Shown here one piece after another: positions 35,216 through 46,930 of a DNA stretch of 64,000 bases. How positions within the stretch are numbered: the first letter of the stretch is position 1; the number at the start of each line of letters is the position of its first letter. Made by a program: the position numbers and the translations under genes. The notes beneath the pieces were generated by a model. It saw nothing but the letters and a program-made list of their open reading frames with translations, did no database searches and was not told where the DNA came from. This DNA is from Pratylenchus scribneri (taxonomy: Eukaryota; Nematoda; Chromadorea; Rhabditida; Pratylenchidae), in assembly GCA_030063045.1 (NCBI GenBank), contig JAQSEB010000159.1:310001-374000 (forward strand), written 5' to 3'.

Positions 35216-36019
35216 TTGAAAAATTGTTTTTATTTATTTTAAAACTCTGTTAATTATTAATAAATAAAAGGACAAAATATTAATGAAGAAAATTATAGGA
35301 TAAATAATTGGGTAATATCTAATATGGCAATCATTTTCTGATCAAGGGAATGTGAAGGAGTTAAGAAACTTCAAAAGGCTTTTTTTAAATAATTATTGGT
35401 TATGGCTATTTCATGTTTCATGTGAATAGAATTTTATTAATATTGTTTCAATGATGGGGAAGGGGGAGTAAATTTTTTAGGTTAAGCACTCATGAAACTT
35501 TTGTTTCAGATTTATAATTTGAATTTATACTACCTATTTTAGTGTATCACACACTCTTATAAAGTATTTGTGTTTTTCTTTTAATTCCTATAAAATACTA
35601 CAATAGTTTTTACTTGTGTTTCACACTCAAAAATGAATTTGAGTTTTTTTATATTTCACTTTTCACACCTATAAAATAAAAATGCGCTTTTTCTGCTTTC
35701 ACACTCAATTAAGTTTATTATTATTATTACTAGATAAATTCTATGTTAAAAGATTGGTATGAATTATGAAATTCAATGACAAAAATAAAAGTTGGAAAGA
35801 AAAATTCTCATTACTCCCTACTCCGTATTAAGCGTAGAGTACTTTTTGTTTGAAAAAAAGACAAGGAAAGTTTATTCTTTATTCTAAAGTTGTTTATTAT
35901 CTCCGAGCTCCGACAATTAAATCTTAAGGAGATTTTTTACAATAATAAAAAAAGGTTATTTTTATTTTTGAAGCAAAATATTTAGTGATATAGCGGAACA
36001 GCGAAAATAAAATCGATAT
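35216..36019. other. intergenic, 5' flank of the AAA/nuclease gene
   Basis: A/T-rich with no exon. Repeated CACACTC words (35540-35720) occur but no periodic array. Nothing else is seen. Confidence 0.4.
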
Positions 36020-36235
36020 ATTTCGCTCAAGGAGGGAAGTAGTTAGCCAAAATGTCAGGAATTAGGGGTGCATTTTCTTGTTTTTTCCCCGGGGATGGGC
36101 CACGGGGTCGGGGACGAGGATTTTGGGTCGCCACGGGGTAGGACGGGGATGATTCTCTCTGCGGGGACGGGGAACAAAAATCCGCGGGGACACCGGGGAA
36201 TTCCCCGGGGGCGGGGACGGGTTTCAAACCCTAGA
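36020..36235 (+). repeat. G-rich GGGGACGGGG block ending AAACCCTAG
   Basis: Low-complexity GGGGACGGGG/CGGGG sequence with a palindrome CCGGGGAATTCCCCGG, closing on TTTCAAACCCTAGA. The AACCCTA end and simple subterminal DNA match one end of the hAT-like family; the other end is not clear. Confidence 0.5.
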
Positions 36236-36379
36236 GGGAAGTCTAATCCTCAGCAGAGGCAAGAAAAAATGAAGAGAACAGAGCAGGGAAAAAAGACTTC
36301 ACTCTTCAGTCTTCACTAGTCATGGGAGAGGGAGGTAAGGGTAGCATTTGAAAATGGACGCTACACCCCGAAACAATCC

Positions 36380-36575
36380 AAAAGACGAAACATCCAAAAG
36401 GGGAAAATGGGACGAAACATCCAAAAGTGGAAAATGGGACGAAACATCCAAAAGGGGAAAATGGGACGAAACATCCAAAAGTGGAAAATTGGGCGAAATA
36501 TCCAAAGGAGAAAAAATTCCGAAACATCCAATGGATGAAACATCCAATCGCCCAAAATGTCTCGAAACATCCAAA
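36380..36575 (+). repeat. 27-bp minisatellite
   Basis: Unit GACGAAACATCCAAAAG then (G/T)GGAAAATGG, about seven copies, decaying at the right. Because 27 is divisible by 3, frames stay open on both strands (DETSKRGKW repeats). I find no start context, splice sites or signal that would make it a gene. Confidence 0.8.
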
Positions 36576-37613
36576 ATTTTATTTAACAATAAAAATCGAT
36601 TTGAACATATTCAAATGAGAGGTCAATCGATTCGCCTCGATGAGCTACATCCGAATTTGGCCAAATCAAGCTTCTAAAGATTTATTTAAAAAAATTTATT
36701 GGCAAAAATAATAAATATGGTATTCTCAATTTTTTAATTTTTCAAAACTCATAACTTTTTTATTACTTGATCAATTCATGAAATTAAAATATTTTCGTAA
36801 ATGATGTCAACTCTCATTCATCTTTTATGCGCGAAATATCCCCACAGCAAATCGATCCAAATCCCCGAGGTTTGGCTTCATTCCTTTTTTCATGCATATT
36901 ATTTCTGCCCTCTATCCTGCCCATCCCATCCCATCCCCAAGGCAAATCGATCCAATCCAAATTGTCTCAATATTATGGTCATAGCCTATTTGGTAGCCTG
37001 ACTCAACTATAATTCCCAATTTTGCCCTTTACTCAAAAATATAATCCCAATTTTGCCTTCATTTCATTCTTTCCTTTCCCATTGGGCATTTTGAAAATAA
37101 AATGTGGTTTCCAAGCTTTAAAAAATTTTTTTATCTCGGGAGCCTTTTTTGTAAAAAAAGACAGAAGAAACGAATGTAATGTTTTTCAGTAATTGGGTCT
37201 CGGTCTAGTCCCAGTTATTCCAAAAAAACACAATCGAAATCTCGGTCGAGATCGAGAGTTTCGGTTTGAGTCTCGGCCGAGATTTCGGAAAGTCTCGGCG
37301 AGTTCGATCTCTAACTTCCAATGCCCAATAGCTAAAATTTATTTTGGCTTGGGGAAAATTTGGACCAATACTTCTTTCATTTTCCTTCACCCACCCCTCT
37401 TTTCAGGATTGGAAATGCCAACCACAAAAAGAATGCAAATTCCTGGCATATACCATATTACATATATTCCATAGCTCCTACTTTCATTCCATTCATCTCT
37501 TTCATTTTATAAAATGTCAACCTCAAAAAAGAAAAAAATTATGCCACAATTTTTATTATTTTTTTTTTAATTTTTATTAATTAATTAATTTTAGTCTGAG
37601 GCAATTTTTTGAC
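36576..37613. other. intergenic
   Basis: Contains one copy of the dispersed motif (GATTCGCCTCGATGAGC at about 36628) and a TCTCGG(T/C)CGAGAT-rich patch at 37195-37310 that resembles one end of another simple-sequence element. There is an acceptor-like TTAATTTTAG at 37594, possibly a trans-splice site for the next feature. Confidence 0.4.
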
Positions 37614-37859
37614 ATGGCTAATGTTTCACTTCAATTATGCATTTTATTCCTTTGGTTCATCATTGGATGCACACAATGCAAAGCCGCTTCCTCAAGTTCG
37701 TCTGGCACCAATGTAGGCATAATAAAAATATTCAAATTTTAGTTTAATTTCAATAATTATATTTAATTAATTTTTTTAATCAATTTTCATAAATTATTTA
37801 AGAACACGGATGATACGGAAATTTTGCCCTCCTCAAGTTCGGCTGGCACTGGCACCCAT
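37614..37859 (+). CDS. signal-peptide exon pair upstream of SPRY gene
   Basis: Exon 37614-37712 starts with ATG and encodes a clear signal peptide (LQLCILFLWFIIG) then SSSSSGTN. Exon 37803-37859 (phase 0 on both sides) repeats its end (CTCAAGTTCG.CTGGCAC). The introns are also copies, so this is a tandem duplication of about 120 bp. Neither exon joins in frame to the coiled-coil exon at 37955 with a normal acceptor. They may be an alternative secreted first exon, a tiny separate gene, or a relic. Confidence 0.5.
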
Positions 37860-37954
37860 GTTGGCATAATAAAATCAATTCAAATTTAATTTCATTAAAA
37901 TAATTATATATTTAATTAATTTTTAAAATAAAATTTATTATTTATAAAATATTT

Positions 37955-39539
37955 ATGGCAAACACCGGGGATAATTCAGAAATAATTCAAAGGCTCCTGC
38001 ATTTGGGCCAAAAAATGGACGAAATGAAGAAGGAATTGAAAGAAGAAATGAAAAAAATGAAGGAAGAATTTAAAGAAGGAATGGAAAAAATTAGGGAAGA
38101 ATTAAAAGAAGGAATGGAAAAAATTAAAGAAGAATTTAAAGCAGAAATAAATGCATTGAAAAAAGGAAAAGCAATCGCAATGGAGAGACAAAATATAGGG
38201 GTAATAATGATTGAGGACTAAAAGGAGGAAATGCTAATTTAATTCGAATATTATTTACTTTTTGAAAAAATTTTATACAAGCAAAAGCTTTCAATGTAAT
38301 TTGGATATTGGATTTCGTAATTTTCTAAAAAAAATTAAAATTTGAATTTTTTAAATAAGAAATTCCCTGTTAAAATTAAATTTCAGCACCCAATGACTGA
38401 ACAAATTGATGGAATTGAATGGATAAAATACGAACGAAATGACTACAAATTGAACGCTGCGGATTGTGCACCCGATTTGGCAATTTCAGAGGATGGACTT
38501 GTCAACAAGATTTCCTATTCATCAAAAAGTTAATAAAAAAAAAGTTTATATATTTTAATTAAATTATTTTTAGACTGTAGCGTTCGAGCTGTTTTACCGA
38601 TACCATTATTGGAGCGAGTCGAAAAACCAACAATTGCCTTCTATTATGAAGTGGAAATTCTTGAAAAAACTAGGTAAAATAATATCATTTTTTATTAGAC
38701 GGAATATATAATTGTTTCGCCAGGACAATTTCATAGTAGTAATAATAAATTGATTTTCCCTATTTCCTGCTGATGTGTGGCCGAGCGGAAAAAGCTAATT
38801 TTAAAAAAATATTAATGAATGAGATATAAAAATACACAATTAGATAGAATAACACAATTGGGGAGAAAATTAGACCAACAAAAAGTGGACTCAAATACAT
38901 AAGTACCGAAAAGGTAAAGCCATAAATTAATTGAAAGTAGGAAAATTTAGCCAAAATTTTTCTGATATGAAAAATTTTTCCCAAAAATATTTCCTACTGA
39001 TGAAATTTGAAGCCAAAAATGCCACGCTATGGAAAAATTTTAATAAAAATGATTCCTCGTGGCAAAATTTTTACCAAAAATTGTCCTTACGGGCAAAATC
39101 CAAACCGAAGAACCGATCGGTTTGGACCTCGGTTTTCGAACCACGGTTTTCGGTTTCGGTTCGGTTAACCGACCCTGTCCAACCCTAAAACTAACGTCAA
39201 TTATTAAAATTTTTATAAAATAATTAGTACAAATTCTAATTAAGTATTTTACCGAATAATTTTATGCATTATTCCAGCGGCGGTGGCATTTCTATTGGAT
39301 TTTGTGACAAACATTTTAAATTGCAAGGCGAAGCTCTTGGAAAAGTAAAAAATTCAATTGGATTTTGGCATACAGACCGAATTTGGCATAATGGATTCGT
39401 AACCGAATTCAAAAGCGGTGTCAGTAAAAATTTCAATATTGGACATTATTATGGCATTGGCATAATCCAATTGCCAAATTCCAAAATTGAATGTTTTGTC
39501 ACTCGTGATCATAAATTGCTGGGTAAAATTATGAAATAA
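37955..39539 (+). CDS. coiled-coil SPRY-domain protein
   Basis: Four exons: 37955-38200, 38387-38528, 38574-38673, 39278-39539; phases 0, 1, 2 fit and give 249 aa. Residues 1-80 are a charged coiled coil with an 11-residue repeat (KEGMEKIREEL / KEGMEKIKEEF). The rest is a B30.2/SPRY domain: CAPDLAISEDGL, SVRAVLPIP, AFYYEVEILEK, GGISIGFCD and NSIGFW. SPRY domains bind peptide partners, and in cyst nematodes a secreted SPRY family (SPRYSEC) includes host-targeted members. Here the chosen ATG gives no signal peptide, so the default is a cytosolic protein. The last intron holds an element ending CCAACCCTAAA. If the signal-peptide exons at 37614 are used, the product would be secreted. Confidence 0.8.
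38757..39187. mobile_element. probable hAT-like element in SPRY intron
   Basis: The right end, GGTTAACCGACCCTGTCCAACCCTA, has the AACCCTA terminus and an AACCGA-rich subterminal region like the element at 20528. The interior has repeated GGGCAAAATTTTTACC-type units. The left end is not identified, so the start is approximate. Confidence 0.45.
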
Positions 39540-39587
39540 TAAATATTTGCATAATTTAAAAATAAATAAAGCTTAAATAATAAATCG

Positions 39588-40192
39588 GTAAAAAATTGGT
39601 AATATGTTCATTAATCCTTCCCCTATATTACTGGTTCAAGCATCAATCTTTATATGTGTAGATCATGCAGAATTTTTATTGAGAAAGGATTTTCTTGCCG
39701 AGAGATTTGGGTTCTTTTGCCGGGAGATCGGTTTTTTGATTATAATTTGTTAATGCTTGATCCTAGTACCTAAACCTTATACTTATTTTATAGAGCTCAT
39801 CAAGACGCGTCAATTGATATATAGTTTGTTGAAGTTTGGTTCAAAACTTAAAGAGTTATAAACCAAAAACTAAAATATAGTTTAAACGGTTTAACAGTTT
39901 AAATTTTGGCCAAATCGGGACAAAATATATACTATTCGATGCGCCTTGACGAGATCTATAAAATGGGTAAAAGGTTTGGGGGTCTAGAATAAAGCATTAA
40001 AAAGTTATACTCAAAAAACCGATATTTCGGCAAAAGAACCCAATCTCTCGGCAAAAGAACCCAAATCTCTCGGCAATAAACCCCACCCAATAATAAAACT
40101 GTAAAAAATTAGTAATATGTTCATTATTCCTCCCCTATATTATGGGATCAATCTTCAATCCTTATATGTGTAGATCATGACGAATTTTTATT
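39588..40192. repeat. ~92-bp direct repeats flanking an insertion
   Basis: 39588-39680 and 40101-40192 are near-identical (GTAAAAAATT.GTAATATGTT ... GATCATG). Between them, CTCGGCAAAAGAACCC words and two copies of the dispersed GACGCGTC/GATGCGCC motif occur in inverted arrangement. This is a duplicated flank or a small composite element; no coding. Confidence 0.65.
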
Positions 40193-40387
40193 TTGACTAT
40201 ATTATTATTTTGTACTCATATAAAGTGTCCCGATTAGCTGATGAGTGAGAATAGATTAATAAATCTTTTATGTATATTATTATAAAATCAAAATTTAAAA
40301 AATTATGCCGTTTTCAATAAATCGAAAATAAAAAAGTAATGTATTAATGTGTTTATTTAACTTCATTATGGGGTAATAGTTGACTTT

Positions 40388-40988
40388 AGTCCCCACCTTT
40401 TTCCAAAAAATTTTTTTATTTTATTTTTAGCTAAAAACGTGTTTTTAGGGGTTTTCGATGATGGAGAATCAGAATTTTGCATTAATTTTTCATTATCTTT
40501 ATTGGCTGAACCGGTATAGGTTTGCAAACCAGTTTCGAAAAAATTGAACTTCGGTATTTTGGGACATATTATACATGAATCGACGCGTATTGATGCGCTG
40601 ATCATGAATCTGTAATCGTTTTCGCATAAAACTCAAAATTAAACAAGTTATGGCCATTTAAATTTCATAAGATTTATTGGGGCCCTGGTGAGAAAAATGG
40701 CTATAACTTTTTTGGTTTTGGATTTTATGCGAAATCGAGCACAGATTCGTAATCAGCTCATCGAGGCGCATCGAATGAGCTATAATTTGACTAGGTAAAA
40801 ATTTTCATCAAAAATACCCTTGGTCCCCCCTTTGCACTATCTTGGTAAAAGTCGGCATTTCTTACCACGATGGTAAGATATGATAAAATGGATGTCAGAT
40901 TCAGATTTCCCATCATCGAAAACCCCTAAAAACATGTTTTTAGCTAAAAAATAAAATAAAAAATTTTTTGGAAAAAAGGTGGGGACTT
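40388..40988. mobile_element. foldback element related to A/B/C but lacking the GC core
   Basis: Arms of about 80 bp (AGTCCCCACCTTTTTTCC ... TAGGGGTTTTCGATGATGG), almost identical in inverse. Inside are the ATCGACGCGT...GATG motif, AAGTTATGGCCATT and TTGGTCCCCCCTTT blocks shared with 24531, 30124 and 32562. Confidence 0.7.
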
Positions 40989-41050
40989 TTGGGTACCATC
41001 GACATTCCTGGAAATGGAAGTTTTTCAGAAGAATGATCCAAATTATCATT

Positions 41051-42087
41051 TTAGCTTACTAAATAGCTTGTCGGCACAAAACCCTCGGTAGCCGTCATCT
41101 GGTTCCGCACTCTTGTCCATCCATCTTCCATATCCCGTTCCAATAATATCACTTCTTCGCCCTCCCTCAACGAAATTGTTGTGCCTCCAGCATCATCTTG
41201 GGCCGCATCATATGGATAACTAATTTATTTTTATATTCATTTTTTAATTTTTTAAGAATTACATTGCAATTGCGGTGCCCAAAATAAGAACAGATTTTCG
41301 GGAATTGTCCATTTTACCAGTTGAGAAGTTTGCATCAATGTGTTGAATTTGTTGCTGTTGAATTTGGGGCGTCATTGAAACATTTAATGATCTTGTAGTA
41401 ACTAAAATATTTTATTTATTTAGGTATAAGCTGTGTAGGGTTAATAAAGAATATTTTACTAAAAATTTTTTTACATTTTTGTCTCAAATGGGACCACTTT
41501 AATTTTGTAAATTTAAGTCATAAACATCGAAAATTCAATTCGATAAATTGCGAATTATTTTTAGTTATTATGGACATCTTTGTTTTTTAATGAGAGTTCT
41601 TTTAGAAGAAAATAGGAGCAATTAAACAATTAAAAATTGAACCGAAGCAATGCAATTTTGTCAAAAATAAAAAAAATTTAAAAAAATGAATATTTTCATT
41701 TTTAATAAAATTACAATTTTTCTTGAATCCGAGACCCGCAAACTGTATAAATAAACCTGTAGGAGTTTTGGCTTCCTTTTCAAACCATGCAGCAATATAA
41801 GCAATCTTATCTTCACAGCAAGGAGAGCATTCCATTATCATTCCAATGCAGAAAAATGTGATACCGAGTAAAATAAATCCGAATATTGGTAATAAAATTT
41901 CGGCCAAGAGCTCGACCCACCATGGGTTTTGATTTTGATCAGGTTGGGGAAAATTTGGACAGTTTTGGCCTTCTTTGCCACAAATTAATATGACAGGCAA
42001 AAATATGAAAACGAATAAAAAAATTATGCCGCAACAAAATGCCGCCAAACATTTTAGGATTGTTATGAGCCAAATACATTTGGCCAT
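41051..42087 (-). CDS. membrane-hairpin protein with C-terminal TOCA/CIP4-type SH3 domain
   Basis: Three exons: 42087-41757, 41401-41263, 41219-41051. Phases 1 and 2 fit; 212 aa. The ATG lies one base behind an acceptor (TTCAATTCCACAG), suggesting trans-splicing. Residues about 6-37 and 58-85 are hydrophobic and enclose FLPVILICGKEGQNC, the same hairpin motif as the gene at 3776. A Gln-rich linker leads to an SH3 domain from about 156: AIYPYDA, LREGEEV, DGWTRVR, EGFVPTSYL. That spacing and GWTRVR...VPTSY resemble SH3 domains of the F-BAR proteins TOCA-1/CIP4, which bind proline-rich actin regulators. No F-BAR exon is present upstream. A membrane-anchored SH3 adaptor is inferred; a chance join of two genes with compatible phase is the alternative. 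Confidence 0.65.
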
Positions 42088-42371
42088 TCTGTGGAATTGA
42101 ATGATATGCTCAGGCAATAAATGCTGAATAGGGGGGCATACATTTTAATTAATTCAAAATATGATGAAAAGAAAAATGATAAACTGATTATATTATTAAA
42201 TTGAATCAATATTCTTTGTATCAATAAAAATCTCCTCTTATTAGGGCAATCATTTTAGATGGTATCAAAAACAAAATAAAAATAAATGAGAAAATTTATA
42301 AATTAGCAAAAATATTTTTATCAAAATTCTTAAAATTAAATCAACGTAATAAAATAATGATAATATGAAAA

Positions 42372-43581
42372 CTAGGGTTGCGCCCCCGTCCCCGCGGGGG
42401 TCACTCCCGACGGGGGCCCCCGCGGGGGTTTGAGTCTCACCCCCGTCCCACTCCCGAAGGTCCACCCCCGATCACTCCCGCCCCCCGAACCTCCACCCCC
42501 GCGGGGGTACGGGGGTGAACATACACCCCATATTATTGGATTTTTCAAGGAAAATGCAATATGAAAGGAAATTTTTAGCAGATTTTTGTAGGATTTTTAA
42601 ATTTTCATTAAGAATTTTTCGCTGCGCGGCCATTTTTGGTTAATTTTTTCGCTGCGCGGCTCTTGATAATCTTCTGTTATGGATAATAGACCCCACAAAA
42701 TCACTTTCTATGGTTAATTTAGGGTGCTAATCAAGAATCTGACATCCTTATAATCATATCATGCCATATTGAAGATTTATATAAGACTTTCCGGCAAAAA
42801 ATGTCCGTCAAATTTTATTTGTTAAAGCAAATTTGGATGATGTGTAAGGTGAAAAAACAAAAACCAGCGAGGGACATTAGCATCTCGCCACCAATCTCAT
42901 CGATTTTGACGAGCCTTATTAGCTCATCAGCCAATTAACCAATTTAAATGACCTAAAATATATTTAATAGTCCCAAATCTTGGCTATCCAATGGTATAAT
43001 GATCATTCAAAACTTCAAAGCTTTGGCAAAGTTGAGGCCAAAAATTTTGAAAAATTGTTTTTGTATCTAGGCATCTAGGGCCATATTTTGTCCAAACCAT
43101 TACAGTTTTGTATGTTCAATATATCATTGGATAGCCGATACTTATTAGGGCTATTAAATGCACTATATCATTTAATTTAAATTAGTAAATTGGCTGATGA
43201 CTGATGAGCTAAGGCTCTTCAAATTCAAAATCATTGAGACGCTTCTGATCTAGACGCTAATGATAATGATCCCAACCGTTTGTAACTGGCACCAACAAAT
43301 TCAAATGATCCAGAACAAGAAGAAATTGAAGAGGAGATTGAATGAATTATGAATTAAAATTTATTTGCGCTTATAATTTATTAAAATATTACTAAATTAT
43401 TCTTCAGAAATTTTTTTTTGAAAAATAAGACTATAAAAAATTTTTGTCAACCCCGTACTCCCGCGGGGATCCCCGCGGGGGTCCCCGTCAAGGTCACCCC
43501 CGTCCCCGCCCCCGAAGGTGCCACCCCCGATCACCCCCGCCCCCGTCCAACTCGCCCCCGACCCTCGGGAGCGCAACCCTA
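42372..43581. mobile_element. hAT-like element with CCCCCG-rich ends
   Basis: Starts CTAGGGTTGCGCCCCCGTCC and ends GGGAGCGCAACCCTA; both ends are strings of CCCCGCGGGGG/CACCCCCG. The interior holds GCTGCGCGGCCATTTTTGG units and a foldback (about 42885-43265) related to 48800-49150. No exact target duplication is seen. Open frames across it are simple-sequence artefacts. Confidence 0.65.
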
Positions 43582-44973
43582 ACCCAAACATTGATTGAGG
43601 TTCTCTGTGAAATTCTGCTGCTGATTCATCAAAAGGAAATAAATGTTCGATTGTCAATAAGAGAGAATAAATTCCTCAGAACTTTCCCTATTTTCAACTA
43701 TTATATTTTATTATACTATTTAAAATAAAATATAAAACTTTTGTAAAATTTCTTCAACTTTAATATGCCTTTCCGTTACTTTTAAATTTTTTGGCAACTT
43801 TGTTCAAAAGACGCAAAGATATTCCTGGATTATTCTCAGATTTCGTCATTAAAAACCATCACCCAACATTTGTAAGCAATTTTAAAAAATTTGCTTCCTC
43901 TCCGGTTTTTTGTTTCAATTAAATATTAAATTTTCCGTAGCGAATTTTATTTATTATAATAAAATGCTTTATACAATGCCACAGCAGCTTTACAACCATC
44001 GGCATGAGAACGTTTCGTCCGTATCGTAATACGGTAAAAAATTATAAATTATCTTATTCATTCACATTTTTAATTGATTTTTAAATAACGGATTTTATTT
44101 ATTAATGAAAATTTTTATAATTTAATAAATAATCATCAATCACTGAATATTGTGTGGATTATTGTGGCACATGTAATTATTATTATTGGTTTCCGGCCTC
44201 CTAGTTTGAGTGCACATTTTTGAATGAACAATGAAAATTTAATGATCATTAAACAAATCCAAATTTTCAAATTTTCATTTTTCAATCCATTCTAATCCCA
44301 TCAAAATCCAATTATGAAAATTTAATATTTCAAATTCATTGTCAAAATGTGCACACAAACAAAAAGATTATACCCTTTGGTAATTTCAAAAATTTATTTT
44401 AATGAGATTAAATAAAATTTGTTGAACAAATTAGGGGATTTACATTTCCTCATAATTAATAATTTCGACCTATATTTAAATGTAAGGCTATTGTTGATTA
44501 TAAATTATTCTCCTGCCGCCATTTTCAAATGCACTTTTTTCCTGTTTTCAAATTTGTGAACATATTTTATTCCGTAAAATCTCATTAGTAAAAATTTCTC
44601 CATATGGAAATGGATCAAAAAATTATTTATTTATTCAATTTATAAATTGCCCAATCAACGCGTAGGAAAATATGTAAAAAAGTTCGAATTTGCCAATTTT
44701 TTTATTTAAAGTCAAAAATAAAAAAAATTGACCAATTTTTATTTTCACCACTAATTAAGGCCAGTATTAAAGCTTATTAGTATTAAGCCTATGAAAGTTA
44801 AATAAGGCTAATAATTTTATATGCTCGATAGGGTTTATACAAACTATCAATTGAATGCAATTTTTTAAAAAAAAAATCGAAAATATTTAAATTTTCGGAG
44901 AATAAAATTCCTATTTTCACCCACATTTTATTTTTTCAAAATAATTTACGGCGTCAATTCATTACTGGAGAAT
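43582..44973. other. intergenic
   Basis: Mostly A/T-rich. A short GC-richer patch at 43969-44031 with a coding-like run (MRTFRPYRNT) and a donor-like ACG|GTAAAA has no acceptor or partner. Inverted TTCAAATTTTCA words at 44230-44340 may be a small foldback. Confidence 0.35.
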
Positions 44974-46930
44974 ATGTTGTTCGCCTCAACCCTTTTTTGT
45001 TTCTTTGCCCCACTTCTGTTGTTGCCGCTGGTCAATGCTCGGCCACAACAATCATCATCGTCGTCGGGTGACGAAGGGCCAAATGGGAATGGGCCAACAA
45101 TAAGCGAAAGAGAAATTGCCGAAATTAGCAAATCCGTTGCAAGAATGCCAATGGACGAATTGAAAGCAATCACTAAAATGTTAGGTTTCATGCATAAAAC
45201 CAAGGACGAATTGAACGCAGATGCCGCCGAAAATAATAAAAATTTTCAATTACAAGTATATTTCCTAAAATTAAAACAAAAAATTGATTCGAATCTAAAA
45301 TTTAAAAAAATTTTAAATTTATAATCATAAAAATGATATACAAAATAAATCGATTAGGTTTAGTCAACTGTGATTAATATCATATTGATATAAATAAAAG
45401 AAATTTACCATGTTTTATTGCCAAATTTAAATTTATCAACCAATTATGAATTCGCAGTTGGAAAATTTTTCAAAATTTTATTAAGCTTAAAATAATTTTA
45501 CTCTATTTTTTTTGACAATCCAATGGTTACTAATTTTCATAGACATAGACCATCTAGAAGGGGTTATTCTAGAGAGGATTATTCATTGAGAGGGATTTTC
45601 TATTAGAGAGTGGGTTAGTAATAAGAAAAATACGGTAAAAATATTAACCCGCGATTTTTTATTATTTAGTATTAAAGAAATATTTTTGTAATAAACAATT
45701 TTATGATTTTTAGATGATGGTCAATGGTTATGCCGAAAAATTGGCTTTACTTCAAAAATTCATTGACCAAATGCCGGATGGGACAACAAAAGACAAGGCA
45801 AAAGCATTGCTGGTAATTATAATTCATTTTTAGTTTAATGAATTTATCACGCCCCCATTTTTAGGCGGAAATGCAAAAGAATGATATTCCAATGCTGAAT
45901 TTGTGCCAACAATTTCGTTCATTCATGCTGGGGCTGAATGATGCTGAACTCCAGGATTTCGTCAAAACAATGCGTTCTCCGAAAGTTAAAAAAAACATTT
46001 TTAATATATTTTTTGGTTGTATTTCGAAACTTTATGGGCGAATATTATTAAAATTATTTATTTATTTATTGGTTATCTTATTTGAGTATAGATTTGGAAA
46101 AAAAATTTTTCGTTAATTAATTGGAAAAAAACTCAAAATATTTTTGTCAATTTTTCAAATGGAATTAATCGCCCCGTCAAAACGAAATTTTTGGGCGAAA
46201 AATTTATTTGTGCTCAATATATTATAGCTTAACCGATGATGCAGCTTACCGAGCTGAATCTTTTGGTGTCATTTTTATCTAAATTTGTCAATCAAAAATA
46301 TGTTTTAAAATTGAAAAATCTTACCATGATGAAAAAAAGTTTTTTGAGTCATAATTTTGAAATTTCGATTTTTTTCAACAAAAAATGATGTCAAAAGATG
46401 CAACTTACCAAACTGTGTTGGTTAAGCTTTATATTGGGCATAAAATATTTTTTCCTATTATGCCCTTGGTTCTCCTTTGCTTTTCCATGGTAAAAGTTGG
46501 CATTATCTTACAAAGTTAATGTGATATCAAAAATCTTAAGTAAGGTCAGATTCGCGTTCAGCACATCGAATTATTTCTAATAAAGTAGTTTCCATATTTT
46601 TTTAACAATTCTAAAACGTTTGCCCAAAAAGGAAAAATTGGTTTTTTAAATTTAAAAAATTTTAAAAATAATATGATTATTTTTCTTTTTTTTTTCGGCG
46701 ATTCTGGGCCAATGGGGGCCATTTTTAGTGTCCCGCCTGTTGGTCCTGGATTCCAACCGAATGGAGCAAGAGTCAATGCTACTAATATTGGTGCATTCAT
46801 TGCCTCCTATGATCATTGCCAAATTATGGATGATTTTTTGACAAAATTAACTGCAATTGTGAATCCAATGGTGGCTTCCCGCATGGCAGCAGCAGAAAAT
46901 GCTCCTCCAGCACAACCACAAGCGGCATAA
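44974..46930 (+). CDS. secreted alpha-helical protein, unknown family
   Basis: Exons 44974-45255, 45714-45812 and 45865-45984 join in phase 0; a last exon opens at 46730 and stops at 46930. The start gives a strong signal peptide (FCFFAPLLLLPLVNA), then a Ser/Gly-rich spacer, helical amphipathic segments (ISEREIAEISKSVARM, LALLQKFIDQMPDG, FRSFMLGLNDAELQ), a Pro/Gly stretch (PPVGPGFQPNG) and an Ala/Pro tail. The helical spacing loosely recalls nematode SXP/RAL-2 proteins, but I would not assign it. The last exon's frame needs entry in phase 2 while exon 3 ends in phase 0, so an exon between 45985 and 46720 is missing from the model or there is a frame error. Confidence 0.65.
46205..46445. repeat. 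foldback in the last intron of the secreted protein gene
   Basis: CAATATATTATAGCTTAACC...GCAGCTTACC at the left is mirrored by GGTAAGTTGC-type complement and GGTTAAGCTTTATATTG at the right, with mismatches. Confidence 0.5.

Noticed and set aside
36348..36677. 109-codon ORF with DETSKRGKW repeats
   Set aside because: 27-bp minisatellite, open on both strands, no splice or start signals.
43397..43728. Gly/Pro-rich ORFs on both strands
   Set aside because: They arise from the GC-rich CCCCCG end of a hAT-like element.
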